DNA of 50,904 nt from Chloroflexota bacterium (GTDB taxonomy: Bacteria > Chloroflexota > Anaerolineae > Anaerolineales > UBA11858). The notes under the pieces were generated by a model. It had not been told where the DNA came from, did not search any database, and was given only the letters and a program-made list of their open reading frames with translations. Both the position numbers and the translations under genes were made by a program. The stretch covers positions 1 through 50,904 of the forward strand of contig VGOC01000016.1 in assembly GCA_016865865.1 (NCBI GenBank), in the 5' to 3' direction. Positions 18,501 to 28,259 of this stretch are shown in pieces. Each line of letters begins with the position of its first letter. Position 1 is the first letter of the stretch.

Positions 18501-19955
18501 ATGAAAACTCCTGGCATCACGCTTCTCGGCCTTGGCCCTGGCTCCCCGAAACTTCTCACACGCGAAGCCTGGCATATCCTCGAAAACGCGTCCGAGATTT
18601 TTCTTCGCACGCGACAGCACCCTGCGGCGGATGGATTTCCTGCTCGCCTGCTGGCGCATGATTTCGATCACTTGTACGAGGAAAGCGCATCGTTCGAAGA
18701 AGTCTACGCCCAGATTGTGGATGAGATCATCGCCTTGGGGCGCAGGCCAGACGGTGTGATCTACGCTGTGCCGGGACATCCTTTCGTGGCGGAATCGACC
18801 GCCCCCGAAATTTACCGCCGCGCAAGAGAGGAGGGACTACCGGTCTATGTTGTAGAGGGTCTCAGTTTCCTCGGGCCGATGTTCTCCGCCCTGGGGCTGG
18901 ACCCCCTGCCGCAGACCTCCCTCGTGGATGCGCTGACCCTGGTTCGCGGGCACCACCCTCCCTTCCCGCCCGATGCGCCTGCGCTGATCGCCCAAATCTA
19001 CGCTGGTCATATCGCCTCGGAAGTCAAGCTTACCCTGATGAATCTCTACCCCGATGAACACCCTGTCCGCCTGGTTCATGGCGCAGGGACGCAGGATGTC
19101 ATCGTTGAAGATTTGTCTCTTTTCGAAATAGACCGCAGCCCACACATCGGGATGCTGACTACGTTGTATCTGCCTCCCCTTGGGCCGCATACCTCCTTCG
19201 AGTCTTTGCAAGAGATTACGGCGCATCTACGCGCCCCGGAGGGTTGCCCCTGGGATCAGAAACAAACTCTTCAGACCTTGCGGCCGCATCTGATGGAGGA
19301 AGCCTACGAGCTGCTGGCAGCGATAGATGCCGATGACCTTTCGAAAATGCAGGAGGAGTTTGGCGATTTGCTACTGGTTCTCACCATGCTCATGCAAATG
19401 GTCAGTGAGACCGATTTCAACAGCGCCGATGTGATTCGCATGATCAGCGCCAAGCTCATTTACCGGCATCCTCACGTTTTTGCTGGTTTGCAGGTGGATG
19501 GGGAAGAGGCGGTGCTCAGGAACTGGGAGCAGCTCAAAGCCGAGGAGCGCAGGGCAAATGGCGAGGCCGAAAAAAGTTTGCTGGATGGCGTTTCGATTGC
19601 CTTGCCTGCTCTGACCCAGGCCCAGGAGTTCCAGGAACGGGCTGCCCGGGTCGGCTTCGATTGGCCTGAAATCGAGGGGGTGATCGTCAAGGTTTGCGAG
19701 GAGGCCAAAGAAATCCGCGCCGCGGCGGATGACGAAGCCCGCGCCGCAGAGATGGGGGATTTGCTCTTTTCGGTGGTCAACCTGGCGCGCTGGTTAACGA
19801 TAGACTCCGAGAGCGCGCTGCGGCAGGCGAACGAGCGCTTTCGGGAAAGATTTATCCAAATCGAAACTGCCGCCCGCCGCCAGGGGCGCAACCTTGGGGA
19901 TCTGACGTTGGAAGAGATGGACGATTTGTGGGAGGCTTCGAAAGCGATTCGGTAA
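18501..19955 (+). CDS. mazG: Methylase-like/MazG fusion NTP pyrophosphohydrolase (YabN type)
   Basis: MazG hydrolyses NTPs to NMP and pyrophosphate, which is held to clear aberrant nucleotides. The first ~220 of 484 residues resemble the SAM-dependent tetrapyrrole methylase fold (ITLLGLGPGSPKLLTREAW, VIYAVPGHPFVAEST), as in Bacillus YabN. Two MazG units follow: CPWDQKQTLQTLRPHLMEEA with EEFGDLL, and EEAKEI with EMGDLLFSVVNLARW. It converges with nrdJ across a 68-bp gap. Confidence 0.93.
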   Translation: MKTPGITLLGLGPGSPKLLTREAWHILENASEIFLRTRQHPAADGFPARLLAHDFDHLYEESASFEEVYAQIVDEIIALGRRPDGVIYAVPGHPFVAESTAPEIYRRAREEGLPVYVVEGLSFLGPMFSALGLDPLPQTSLVDALTLVRGHHPPFPPDAPALIAQIYAGHIASEVKLTLMNLYPDEHPVRLVHGAGTQDVIVEDLSLFEIDRSPHIGMLTTLYLPPLGPHTSFESLQEITAHLRAPEGCPWDQKQTLQTLRPHLMEEAYELLAAIDADDLSKMQEEFGDLLLVLTMLMQMVSETDFNSADVIRMISAKLIYRHPHVFAGLQVDGEEAVLRNWEQLKAEERRANGEAEKSLLDGVSIALPALTQAQEFQERAARVGFDWPEIEGVIVKVCEEAKEIRAAADDEARAAEMGDLLFSVVNLARWLTIDSESALRQANERFRERFIQIETAARRQGRNLGDLTLEEMDDLWEASKAIR

Positions 19956-20023
19956 ATTGCCAGGAACGGAAAAGCAGGCAGGAAGAGGAATTCGTGATTT
20001 CCTGGATTTCGGTTCTTCATTTT

Positions 20024-23000
20024 CTAACATTCACTATACCCACAGGCGTAACACTTCCTGCAGCCCTCCTCGCTGACCAGGGCTGCCTGTCCACAATCTG
20101 GGCATAGATCGCCGATCTCGAAGGAACCAGGCTGAGATTCTTCTTGATTTCCGAGAGCCAACTCCGAGCGTTCAGCAGACTCCTGCCCATGATCGTGACC
20201 GGCTTCACGCCAGGTATATTCTTCGAGAGAGTTCCCCAGATACTCACGCAACGCTTGAGAGACGCCATCGGGAAGAGATCGCACCCGATTCGGCCCAAAA
20301 CCCAAAGGACGACCGCCGCCAATGCCAGAGAGCTGATGCACGATCTCGTACAGGCGCTCACGCGGCGCGATGGGAGAAGCCAGCCGCAGCGTATAAGAAA
20401 TCAGGCGACCAATCGCTTCCGAGACAGCCGCGGTATCTGAGCCGGCCTTGGCGGTGTTGATAAAGACCTCGAAAGGCTGTTCGCCGCCATTTTCGTTGAC
20501 CGTCACGAAGGCTTTGCCCAGAGGCGTGTTGACGTTATAGGTGTAGCCCTGTAATCGGCGAGGGCGCGGCTTCTTGGTTTCATGCCAGATGGTCAACAGG
20601 GCTTCCTCGGGGGCAATGTCCTCGCCGCCATTATCTTTCTCCTTTACCGTGGTCCGAGTCTCCAGGACAACCTTTTGACGCGAACCCGTGACATACACCG
20701 TGATGCCCTTGCAGCCCATTTCCCAGGCCAGTTTATAAGCTTTGGCAACATCTTCTTCCATGGCGTCTTCGGGGAAATTGATCGTCTTCGAGAGGCTGTT
20801 ATCCACAAAGGCCTGTAAAGCCGCCTGCATCCGTACATGTTCGGTCGCTGAAATATCCTGCGAAACCACGAAGGTATCGCGCAAGTGTTCAGGTAGCATC
20901 TCGACATTCTGACAGGTACCACTTTCCAATACCAACTCGATGATCTGTCCTCGCTCATCTTCTTCCAGGCCGGCCTCGACCAGCGCTTTCTCGAATAAAG
21001 GACTGGTGTAAGTTAGTTCCAAATCCAGGCCATGATCATCCACATGGCGGATATAAGCCAGCGCGAAGACCGGTTCACAGCCATAGCCCTCGCAGCCAGC
21101 CACCGTAGCGATCGTCCCTGTGGGCGCAATGGTCGTCTGGGCGGCGTTGCGGATGCCGTGTTCCCGGATGCCTCCGACCACATCCTCCCAATTCAAGGCT
21201 GGGCGACCCCAATCATGTTGGTATTGCACAATCGAAGTTGGCGGCTCCCACGCCATATCCGATGGGTCATAGATACTCCCCGAAATGACCGGGAATGCGC
21301 CGCGCGACTTCGCCAGCTCGATGCTGGTGCGCATAGCATGATAACGCACGAACTCCATCACCTGGGCAGCGAACTCCTGTCCCTCCGGCGAACCGTAACG
21401 GATGCCGGCGTGATACATCAAATCTCCAAGCCCCATGATGCCTAATCCAATCCGCCGGGTGCTGAGGGCGGTTTCCCTCAATTCTGGCACATCGGGGACG
21501 TATGCATTGGCGTCAATCACATCGTCAAGGAAGCGCGTCGCTAACTCAACCGAATCCTGTAATTTCAGCCAATCTACAGAACCACCTGGCCCCAGGTGTT
21601 GCGCCAGGTTGACCGAGCCCAGGCAACAGTTCTCGTAACTGCCTAAAAACTGTTCGCCGCAATTATGCACCACGACGCCATTGGCAATGAACGAATGGGT
21701 TCCTGGTTGATGTAGATCGAAAACTGGCTCTACACCGTCTTGTTCTACGCCAAGCACAGTGGCCATAAAAGGCTCTTTATAAGGCCCGCGCGTCAAGCGG
21801 CTGAGAGATCGAAAACTGGCTCTACACCGTCTTGTTCTACGCCAAGCACAGTGGCCATAAAAGGCTCTTTATAAGGCCCGCGCGTCAAGCGGCTGAGATA
21901 ATTCGCCAGTTTGTTTTGTTTTTCCTGCGTCAGAAAGCCGATCTCATTAGCAAAACGGGTCAAGTTGGTTTTGCTGATTGCCAACTCATGCTGCGCCTTG
22001 TGGAGATAATCTTTTGCGCCGCCCTTGCCATCAGGCATGGGGCGGTATCCGCTCAACCTGCGGTTTTCGTAAATTCGGCTGGCAACGCCAAAATTCAAGA
22101 GCAACTGCTGTACCCCCTTCAACAGGGGCAAATGACTGGAACTCAAACGAACAGAGCAACCTTTATCACCGCCATCGTTGACATAGCCATCTGCAGTCAA
22201 TAACGCTTGGAGGAAACCACGTTGCAGGGCCTCGCTGCCCGCAAGAACGGCAGGCGGAACCAGGGGTTTGTGTTCTTTTGTAATTCCATACTTCACAGCC
22301 CAACGATGCAATCGCTCAGATGAAATTCGCGCCTCATCGCGCTCCTCGATATAGGTCACGCCAACGGGGTAAGGCCGTCGTTGTGCAGGATTTTCGATCA
22401 GGTTAGTGACAAATTCAGCAAAAACAGGCGCCAACTGGCGTTTCTCGTCTCCGAAGAAAGAAAGCACTGCACGATTTACGTTAACCGTCCCATCGCCAAG
22501 CAACCAACCGAGCACACGGCCTTCTTCCAGCGTACCAGATTTACCAAACCCACCTTTGTGATTCAAGATGTGAACGAGATCCCCGGGACACAGATCACGT
22601 GCTTTCACCCAGCCGCGCGCGGTCATAACCTTGTGATCTTCCGTAAGGCGCACTTCGTACCCCTGGCGGGTCATGAGGCGATAAACGGCCTTCTCTCCGG
22701 TGTGGAAGACACTCGTCGCCCGCTGGAATACTTCTGTTCCGAAGCGCGTATCAACAGTAGCGGATACCGGTGCGCCTGCCACAGCCAGCTCATCCGCCCG
22801 GAATAAGCCATCCTTCGTATAAATCAGCGTTTCACCGGAAACACAGGGATTTGTCGCCTCGAGCATATAACGGTGCGGAACAGGGTTGGCGCGGTTGGCT
22901 GCATCCAAGAAGAGCACCCCCGGCTCGCCGTTATGATGGGCCTGGGTGACGATCTTATCGAACAACTCGCGCGCCCGAACCCGCCTGTAAACTTTGATGG

Positions 23001-23784
23001 GAATCCCCTGCGCTTCCGCCTGCTCGATCGTACCACTGAATTCTCGATAGTCCGCACATTCGACATCCGGGAAGCGCAAATCCCACCAATCGTCATTTTC
23101 GACGGCCTGCATGAAGGAATCCGTGATCCCTACGGAGATGTTGAAGTTGGTGATCGCATCTTCATCGGTTTTGCAGGTGATGAACTCTTCGATGTCGGGG
23201 TGATCGACGCGAAGGACGGCCATATTGGCGCCGCGTCGTGCGCCGCCTTGAGCTACCTCACCAAAGGCTTTATCATAAACCCGCAGGAAACCCACCGGCC
23301 CGGTGGCTTTTCCGGCAGAGGTCTTGACCAGCGTATTCTTTGGGCGCAGGCGCGAAAAGGAGAAGCCGTTGCCGCCGCCGGTCTGCTGAATCAGCGCGGC
23401 ATCCCGTAAAGTCTGGAAGATGCCATCATGCCAACGCCCCATATCGTCGCTGAGCGGCAGCACGAAACAGGCCGCCAATTGCCCCAGGGGTGTGCCCGCC
23501 CCCGTGAAGGTGGGAGAATTGGGTAGGAATCGTTTTTCGGCAAGAAGATCATAGAAGCGGCGCGCCGCCTGAAAGGGGTTCTCGCCCCATCTCTGCTCGA
23601 CAGCCGCGATATGATAAGCCACGCGCCAGAAAGTACCTTCTACTGTCTCGATGGGTTGTCCGTCCTCATCCCGGCGCATATAACGCCGCGCGAATACCTG
23701 AGAAGCATTTTCTGATAACTCCACCTGGCGAGAACCTTCAGGCAGCGGCGGGATTTGTTTTGTGTCTACCTCATTTAAAATCAT
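20024..23784 (-). CDS. nrdJ: B12-dependent class II ribonucleotide reductase NrdJ, intein-containing, frame broken by a 92-bp duplication
   Basis: NrdJ reduces ribonucleotides to deoxyribonucleotides using adenosylcobalamin. The two ORF-track entries (21793-23784 and 20024-21796) are one gene. The N-extein is 313 residues, with [10 protein letters not shown] and [18 protein letters not shown]. An intein interrupts it exactly before the Cys of NPCGE, the radical-bearing finger loop. The C-extein is 545 residues, ending in a zinc-ribbon-like CPDCGQ and CYACGYSEC. The 92-bp tandem repeat at 21714-21897, inside the intein, shifts the frame; removing one copy gives a continuous reading frame (858-residue mature protein). 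It lies 66 bp downstream of nrdR. Confidence 0.95.
21662..22845 (-). mobile_element. Intein with LAGLIDADG homing endonuclease in nrdJ
   Basis: The intein begins with Cys1 ([13 protein letters not shown]) directly after EATNP and ends [10 protein letters not shown], followed by Cys+1 of CGEQF. Block B is seen as TEDHKVMT. Two dodecapeptide-like motifs, LGWLLGDG and [12 protein letters not shown], mark a DOD homing endonuclease. The span is 1184 bp; less the 92-bp duplication it is 1092 bp, exactly 364 codons. Inteins at RNR active-site loops are a known class. The splicing residues look intact, so self-splicing is expected if the frame is really continuous. Confidence 0.93.
21714..21897. repeat. 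Exact 92-bp tandem duplication inside the nrdJ intein
   Basis: The 92-bp block ending GTCAAGCGGCTGAG is present twice head to tail (21714-21805 and 21806-21897) with no mismatch. Because 92 is not divisible by three, it creates the split into two ORFs. In protein terms the phrase [20 protein letters not shown] is encoded twice. Confidence 0.97.
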
Positions 23785-23850
23785 CCATCACTCCTCAGAC
23801 GAATACGAAAGCCTGGCGAAAACACTCCCCCCTGCTGAAATCTCATCCGA

Positions 23851-24303
23851 TCAACTCGTCTCGAGCAGACGATCGATTTCTTTGCGAATGGAGGCCAGGT
23901 CGTCTAACCCCAAATAGACAATCGCGTAACGGATGTATGCAACATGATCTAATTCTTTCAACCCGGCGATAACCATGTCCCCTACAACCCGCGAAGACAC
24001 CTCCGCCTTCCCCATGGCCTGCAAGGAGACCTCGATCTCCCCCGCCAACCGCTCGACGTCGGCGGCGGAGACGGGGCGTTTCGCACATGAAATCCGAATA
24101 CCTCGCATCAGTTTTTCGCCATCGAATTCTTCCCGGGCGCCGTCCTTTTTGATGATCAGGGGTGGCGCCAGAATTGGACGTTCGTGGGAACTAAAACGTT
24201 GGCCGCAGTGGAGACACTCTCTGCGACGGCGTACACCACCGTGTTTTTCTTTGGTTGTATCAATCACTCGTGAATGTTCATTCTGACAGTATGGGCAAAG
24301 CAT
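23851..24303 (-). CDS. nrdR: Transcriptional repressor NrdR
   Basis: NrdR is a zinc-ribbon and ATP-cone repressor of ribonucleotide reductase genes. I place the start at ATG 24303 (MLCPYCQNEHSRVIDT), preceded by AGGAG; the longer ORF start runs back through the operator. The 150 residues show the zinc ribbon (CPYC, CLHCGQRF), then the ATP-cone (PPLIIKKDGAREEFDGEKL, in part). It is next to nrdJ and downstream of ftsZ on the same strand. Confidence 0.96.
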   Translation of the reverse strand: MLCPYCQNEHSRVIDTTKEKHGGVRRRRECLHCGQRFSSHERPILAPPLIIKKDGAREEFDGEKLMRGIRISCAKRPVSAADVERLAGEIEVSLQAMGKAEVSSRVVGDMVIAGLKELDHVAYIRYAIVYLGLDDLASIRKEIDRLLETS

Positions 24304-24318
24304 AATCACCACTCCTAA

Positions 24319-24334
24319 CCCCCATATATGGGGG
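24319..24334 (-). promoter_or_regulatory. Candidate NrdR box upstream of nrdR-nrdJ
   Basis: A perfect 16-bp palindrome, CCCCCATATATGGGGG, lies 15 bases before the nrdR start codon. It fits the core of the known NrdR box (C-w-A-t-A-T-a-T-w-G) apart from the w positions. A weak second palindrome (TGCATATGG region, near 24355) lies about 32 bp away centre to centre, the usual spacing, but it matches the consensus poorly. Autorepression of nrdR-nrdJ is therefore likely but inferred. Confidence 0.55.
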
Positions 24335-24432
24335 TATACTCTATTGACATCCCTGCATATGGCGGTTTTAGAAAGCACATTGTAGCACGCTTGATCGGTA
24401 GGTGCAAGCCTTCCGAGGTACTACTTCTTTAA

Positions 24433-24475
24433 ACCCAAGCTCCCCGCCCGAAAGCAGTAGCGGGGAGCCCAGGGT
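24433..24475 (-). terminator. Strong hairpin downstream of ftsZ
   Basis: ACCCAAGCTCCCCGC at 24433-24447 pairs with GCGGGGAGCCCAGGGT at 24460-24475, giving a 9-bp GC core plus outer pairs. It lies about 180 bp past the ftsZ stop. On the minus strand it is followed by only a short TTTAAA stretch, so an intrinsic terminator is plausible but not certain. Confidence 0.45.
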
Positions 24476-24547
24476 AAACAGACATTCAGAGATCGCTGGG
24501 AGGAGGGCCAGCCATCTCTAGCTCTACTACGATTTGTAAAAAACCAG

Positions 24548-24643
24548 GTAACTACTCAGCCAAACGGAGAAATTCCCGAAAAAAGGGTGTGCGTAGGGGT
24601 GCTGCGCACCCCCACCTAATCCGTTCGATGACTGAGCAGTTAC
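24548..24643. mobile_element. MITE-like element copy A (96 bp) with 8-bp target duplication
   Basis: The element starts GTAACTACTCAGCC and ends ACTGAGCAGTTAC, imperfect terminal inverted repeats. It is flanked on both sides by AAAACCAG (24540-24547 and 24644-24651), a perfect 8-bp target duplication. The inside forms a hairpin around CCCGAAAAAAGGGTGTGCG. It holds no ORF. Ends beginning GTAA plus 8-bp duplications resemble the IS66 family, which may have mobilised it. Confidence 0.88.
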
Positions 24644-24658
24644 AAAACCAGTATGCAG

Positions 24659-25762
24659 CTAACTATCGGAGCGCACCCGGTTTCGCAAGAAGGTGGGGAT
24701 ATCCAAATCTTCTGTATTCAATGTGCGCGGCCGGAATTCCGCTTGTTCCTCCTTCAAAGGAGTAAGCTCACGCGGGCGAGCAGCCCGCTCCATAATATTG
24801 CGCGGCATCCCTGATCGCTCGAAGCCGGTGGCAATGACGGTGATGCGGATATTCTCGTCCATATCAGGATCAATCACCGCGCCGAAGATCAGGTTGACAT
24901 CGGGGTGAGCGGTCTCCTTGATGATGGCGGCAGCCTGGTTGACCTCGAAGAGGGTCAGGCTTGGGCCGCCGGTCACATTGAAGAGGATGCCGCGAGCCCC
25001 GTCTATCGTAATATCGAGTAACTGGCTGGAGATGGCCTGCTCTGCGGCATCGCGAGCGCGATCATCACCCGATGCCGTACCAACAGCCATCAAGGCTGCC
25101 CCGCCTTCGGACATGATCGTGCGCACGTCAGCGAAGTCGAGGTTGATCAAACCAGGGATGGTGATCAGCTCCGAAATGCCCTGGATGCCCTGTCGCAAGA
25201 CATCGTCAGCCACCTTGAAGGCCTCTTGCAAAGAAGAACGCTTATCCACGATTTGCAGCAGGCGGTCATTAGGGATGACGATCAACGTATCGGCGCGCTG
25301 CTTTAGCTCAGTTATCCCAACTTCTGCCGATTTGATGCGGCGTGCGCCCTCGAATGTGAAGGGCCGGGTGACCACGCCAATCGTCAGCGCGCCAATCTCG
25401 TGAGCGATCTGCGCAACCGTTGGGGAAGCGCCTGTGCCCGTGCCGCCGCCAATCCCGGCCGTAACGAAGACCATATCGGAACCCTTGAGCACATTGTAAA
25501 GCTCTTCGGCAGTTTCTTCGGCAGCCCTGCGCCCGATTTCAGGATCGCCTCCCGAACCCAGGCCGCGCGTCAGCTTTTCACCGATACGAACGCGCGTCGT
25601 GGCGCGTGAGAGCGCCAACGCCTGGGCGTCTGTATTCACCGCGATGAATTCGACGCCTTGCAAGCCTTCATCAATCATTCGATCGACGGCGTTGCAGCCT
25701 CCACCGCCAACACCAACCACTTTGATGCGGGCAAACGACTCGGGTTGATTCATTGTGTGCAT
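24659..25762 (-). CDS. ftsZ: Cell division protein FtsZ
   Basis: FtsZ is the tubulin-like GTPase that forms the division ring. The 367 residues contain the GTP-binding loop [13 protein letters not shown], the tubulin signature [10 protein letters not shown], and NVDFADVRT-like [12 protein letters not shown]. The C-terminal peptide [10 protein letters not shown] is the conserved site that binds FtsA and other partners. GAGGAG lies upstream of the chosen ATG. It is the last cell-division gene of the dcw cluster, 147 bp after ftsA. Confidence 0.98.
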   Translation of the reverse strand: MHTMNQPESFARIKVVGVGGGGCNAVDRMIDEGLQGVEFIAVNTDAQALALSRATTRVRIGEKLTRGLGSGGDPEIGRRAAEETAEELYNVLKGSDMVFVTAGIGGGTGTGASPTVAQIAHEIGALTIGVVTRPFTFEGARRIKSAEVGITELKQRADTLIVIPNDRLLQIVDKRSSLQEAFKVADDVLRQGIQGISELITIPGLINLDFADVRTIMSEGGAALMAVGTASGDDRARDAAEQAISSQLLDITIDGARGILFNVTGGPSLTLFEVNQAAAIIKETAHPDVNLIFGAVIDPDMDENIRITVIATGFERSGMPRNIMERAARPRELTPLKEEQAEFRPRTLNTEDLDIPTFLRNRVRSDS

Positions 25763-25909
25763 TTTCGGATTCTCCTCGACTCATCCTTCGGATATTTCCT
25801 CTACGATCAAGCGGGTCAGCCTTCGGCGCCCAAGGAAATTTTCACAAAGATTTGTCCATTTTACCAAACGTCTCGAAACTAGACATTTTTGTAACCTTAA
25901 AATAAACAC

Positions 25910-27160
25910 TTACGGCAATAACCGGCGCAGCCAACCGCTCATCTTCTTCCAATCAACATCGCTTTTTATGCGGATTGGGCGGGCGCGGCGATGATCGAAC
26001 GTGTTGACGAATTCACTCATCAATACAGCCCAACGCAGCAAACCCACACTGGTGGCGTAAGCCGGTGAATGTAACTGATCTACCATGCCGAGCAGCCCAT
26101 CTGGTTGGGCGACCCGCACTGGCATGCCCAGCACTTGTTTGGCTAACTGGCGGATGCCCGGCAGGGCGCTGACTCCTCCAGTCAACACCATCCCGGCGGG
26201 TAATAAGCCGTCATATCCAGAGCGCTTGATCTCTTGCATCATCAGGCTGAAAATCTCCTCGACGCGGGCTTCGATGATATGGGACAACTCCCGACGGTTG
26301 ATCGTCACAGGCTTGTCTTCTCCAAAGGGACGAATGTAGAAAGCCTCCCCCGGGTCGATCTGAGATTCGAGCGCGTAGCCATGTTGCAACTTGATCTCTT
26401 CAGCATGATTCACAGGCAAATGCAATCCATGAGCGATATCGGAGGTGATATGATTTCCGCCGATGCCTAAAACCATGGTGTGCCACACATCGCCTTCGAT
26501 GTATACCGCCATATCCGTCGTGCCGCCGCCGATATCGCAGATCACCACACCCATCTCCCGCTCGGTTTCCGAAAGCACCACTTCCGCAGAGGCCAAAGGA
26601 TTGAGCACGAACTGACTGGCACGCACGCCCGCCACCGAAACCGCCTGCCGGAGATTCTCCACGGTCGCTGCCGATGCAGTGATCACGTGGGTTTCTACCT
26701 CGAGCCGATAGCCATGCATTCCCACCGGGTTGCGAATGCCGTTCTGCCCATCCACGACGAATCCTCGCTGGATGACGTGGATCAACTCCTGATTGTGAGG
26801 GATGGTCACTGCGCGAGCCGCCTCCACTGCCCGCAAAACATCCCCGTTATCAATCGTTCCACCAGCGACTCCCACTACCCCCCGGCTGTTCTCCGAGGAG
26901 ACATGCGAACCCGCCATGCTCACCAGGGCTGTTTCGATCTCCAGGCCAGAGGTCCGTTCAGCCTTCTCGATCGAACGCACGATCGCCTGCCCGGCCGCAT
27001 TCATATCTACCACCGTGCCTTTGCGCATCCCTTTGGCAGGCTCGATGCCCACACCCAAAATACGCAACTTCTGGTCGTCCTCCAACCGGGCGACCAAAGT
27101 GCAGACCTTGGTGGTGCCTGCATCAATTCCAACGATAATCGGCGTCTCCATACTCATCAT
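25910..27160 (-). CDS. ftsA: Cell division protein FtsA
   Basis: FtsA is an actin-like ATPase that tethers FtsZ to the membrane. The 416 residues begin METPIIVGIDAGTTKVCTLV after a few alternative codons. The second phosphate motif is VICDIGGGTTDMAVY, and the adenosine motif is VLTGGVSALPGI. The end KKMSGWLRRLLP fits an amphipathic membrane-targeting helix. Its start overlaps the ftsQ stop (ATGA), so the two are coupled. Confidence 0.97.
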   Translation of the reverse strand: MMSMETPIIVGIDAGTTKVCTLVARLEDDQKLRILGVGIEPAKGMRKGTVVDMNAAGQAIVRSIEKAERTSGLEIETALVSMAGSHVSSENSRGVVGVAGGTIDNGDVLRAVEAARAVTIPHNQELIHVIQRGFVVDGQNGIRNPVGMHGYRLEVETHVITASAATVENLRQAVSVAGVRASQFVLNPLASAEVVLSETEREMGVVICDIGGGTTDMAVYIEGDVWHTMVLGIGGNHITSDIAHGLHLPVNHAEEIKLQHGYALESQIDPGEAFYIRPFGEDKPVTINRRELSHIIEARVEEIFSLMMQEIKRSGYDGLLPAGMVLTGGVSALPGIRQLAKQVLGMPVRVAQPDGLLGMVDQLHSPAYATSVGLLRWAVLMSEFVNTFDHRRARPIRIKSDVDWKKMSGWLRRLLP

Positions 27161-28158
27161 TGTTCCATGCGGTAATACGGCGCATGAAGATACTCCAGAC
27201 TAATCAGGGTTGGCCTGATACCCTCTTCACTCAAACGCTGAACAGCAGCCTCATAAATCGCCAGTTTCGTCGCCATGGCGGCATCCGAAGTTTGTGCGCC
27301 GAAATAAACATCCCAGCCGCCGGGATCGCGCCATCCAAAACCGTGTCGCTCATCGAACACGAGGGGGACGCCATCGGGTGCAATGCCGCTCAAAGCGATG
27401 ATGGACGCTGCCATTTCGGGGGACATGAACGCCCTGAGGGTTTCATCTCCTTCCGTTGTGGATTCGACCTCTTCCAGGACGAACGGCGCGGGGGGCGAGG
27501 TTGATGCGAGGACCCGAACCAGATTCTCCGCTTCCCCGCGCGGGGGGAAAGCCATCCCCTGCGCATCTACCCAGTGAACATCCTCATTCTGCTCCCAGGC
27601 GATCACAGGCTCGCGCTCCTCGATCTCCACCTCGACGATAGCGGGAAATCCTACCCGCACTGAGGCCGATACCACACCAGGAAAAATATTGATAATTCGA
27701 TCCTCCAATACTTCCGGCTCGATCATGAAAACCGACCGGTTGTACACGAGTAACGAGCGGCTGATCGTGTCAGACGATAATCGGGCCAGGCCATCCATTT
27801 GCACCTCGTGCACCCGGTACATCGGCGAGTTGAATATGTAGTACAACACAGCCGAGAGCAGCAATACCAACAAGCTCGAAAGCAATCTCCAACCCGGCCG
27901 AACCGTGGGCAAGGAAGGCAAACGTACTTCCACGCCAGGGGTTGGCAGAGCGATATCGAAGCGGCGCTTGACGAGTTTGCTCTTCTTCTTGGGGCGCCTA
28001 GCCGGGTGGGCTGTGCGAACCTCGCGCACCATCACCGGGGGAATCCCGCGACCTGAACCGCTCTGCTTGCGGCGTCGCCTGGGCGCAGAGGGTTTGATGC
28101 CACTCTGGCGTTTTGCCCGGATCCTTTCCGACCGGGTTTGAGGCTTCTTACTTTTCAT
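27157..28158 (-). CDS. ftsQ: Cell division protein FtsQ/DivIB
   Basis: FtsQ is a bitopic division protein linking cytoplasmic and periplasmic parts of the divisome. The 333 residues have a long, very basic cytoplasmic N-terminus (~90 residues), one membrane helix (LLSSLLVLLLSAVLYYIF), and then a POTRA domain (VHEVQMDGLARLSSDTI, FPGVVSASVRVGFPAIVEVE in part). The C-terminal part holds an FtsQ beta domain (VIAWEQNEDVHWVDAQGMAF, in part). It overlaps ftsA by 4 bp. Confidence 0.92.
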   Translation of the reverse strand: MKSKKPQTRSERIRAKRQSGIKPSAPRRRRKQSGSGRGIPPVMVREVRTAHPARRPKKKSKLVKRRFDIALPTPGVEVRLPSLPTVRPGWRLLSSLLVLLLSAVLYYIFNSPMYRVHEVQMDGLARLSSDTISRSLLVYNRSVFMIEPEVLEDRIINIFPGVVSASVRVGFPAIVEVEIEEREPVIAWEQNEDVHWVDAQGMAFPPRGEAENLVRVLASTSPPAPFVLEEVESTTEGDETLRAFMSPEMAASIIALSGIAPDGVPLVFDERHGFGWRDPGGWDVYFGAQTSDAAMATKLAIYEAAVQRLSEEGIRPTLISLEYLHAPYYRMEQ

Positions 28159-28170
28159 CAGTTCCTACAA

Positions 28171-28252
28171 TCAGTGCTTCACGAAAAAGGATCCAAGACC
28201 CGTCCGCGGGTCGCCCGGGGACGGGCTCCTGATCGCTTTCGTGAACTACTGA
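28171..28252. repeat. Dispersed ~75-bp hairpin repeat, copy 1 (ddl-ftsQ spacer)
   Basis: TCAGT and TTCACGAAA at one end pair with TTTCGTGAA and ACTGA at the other, enclosing an inner GC hairpin (GACCCGTCC, GGACGGGCTC). A second copy at 49853-49931 matches almost throughout. It fills the whole gap between ddl and ftsQ. Confidence 0.85.
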
Positions 28253-28259
28253 CAATTGA

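Noticed and set aside
20024-23784. Two separate RNR genes as in the ORF track
   Set aside because: The halves join into one intein-containing NrdJ once one copy of the 92-bp repeat is removed; the second ORF starts inside the intein.
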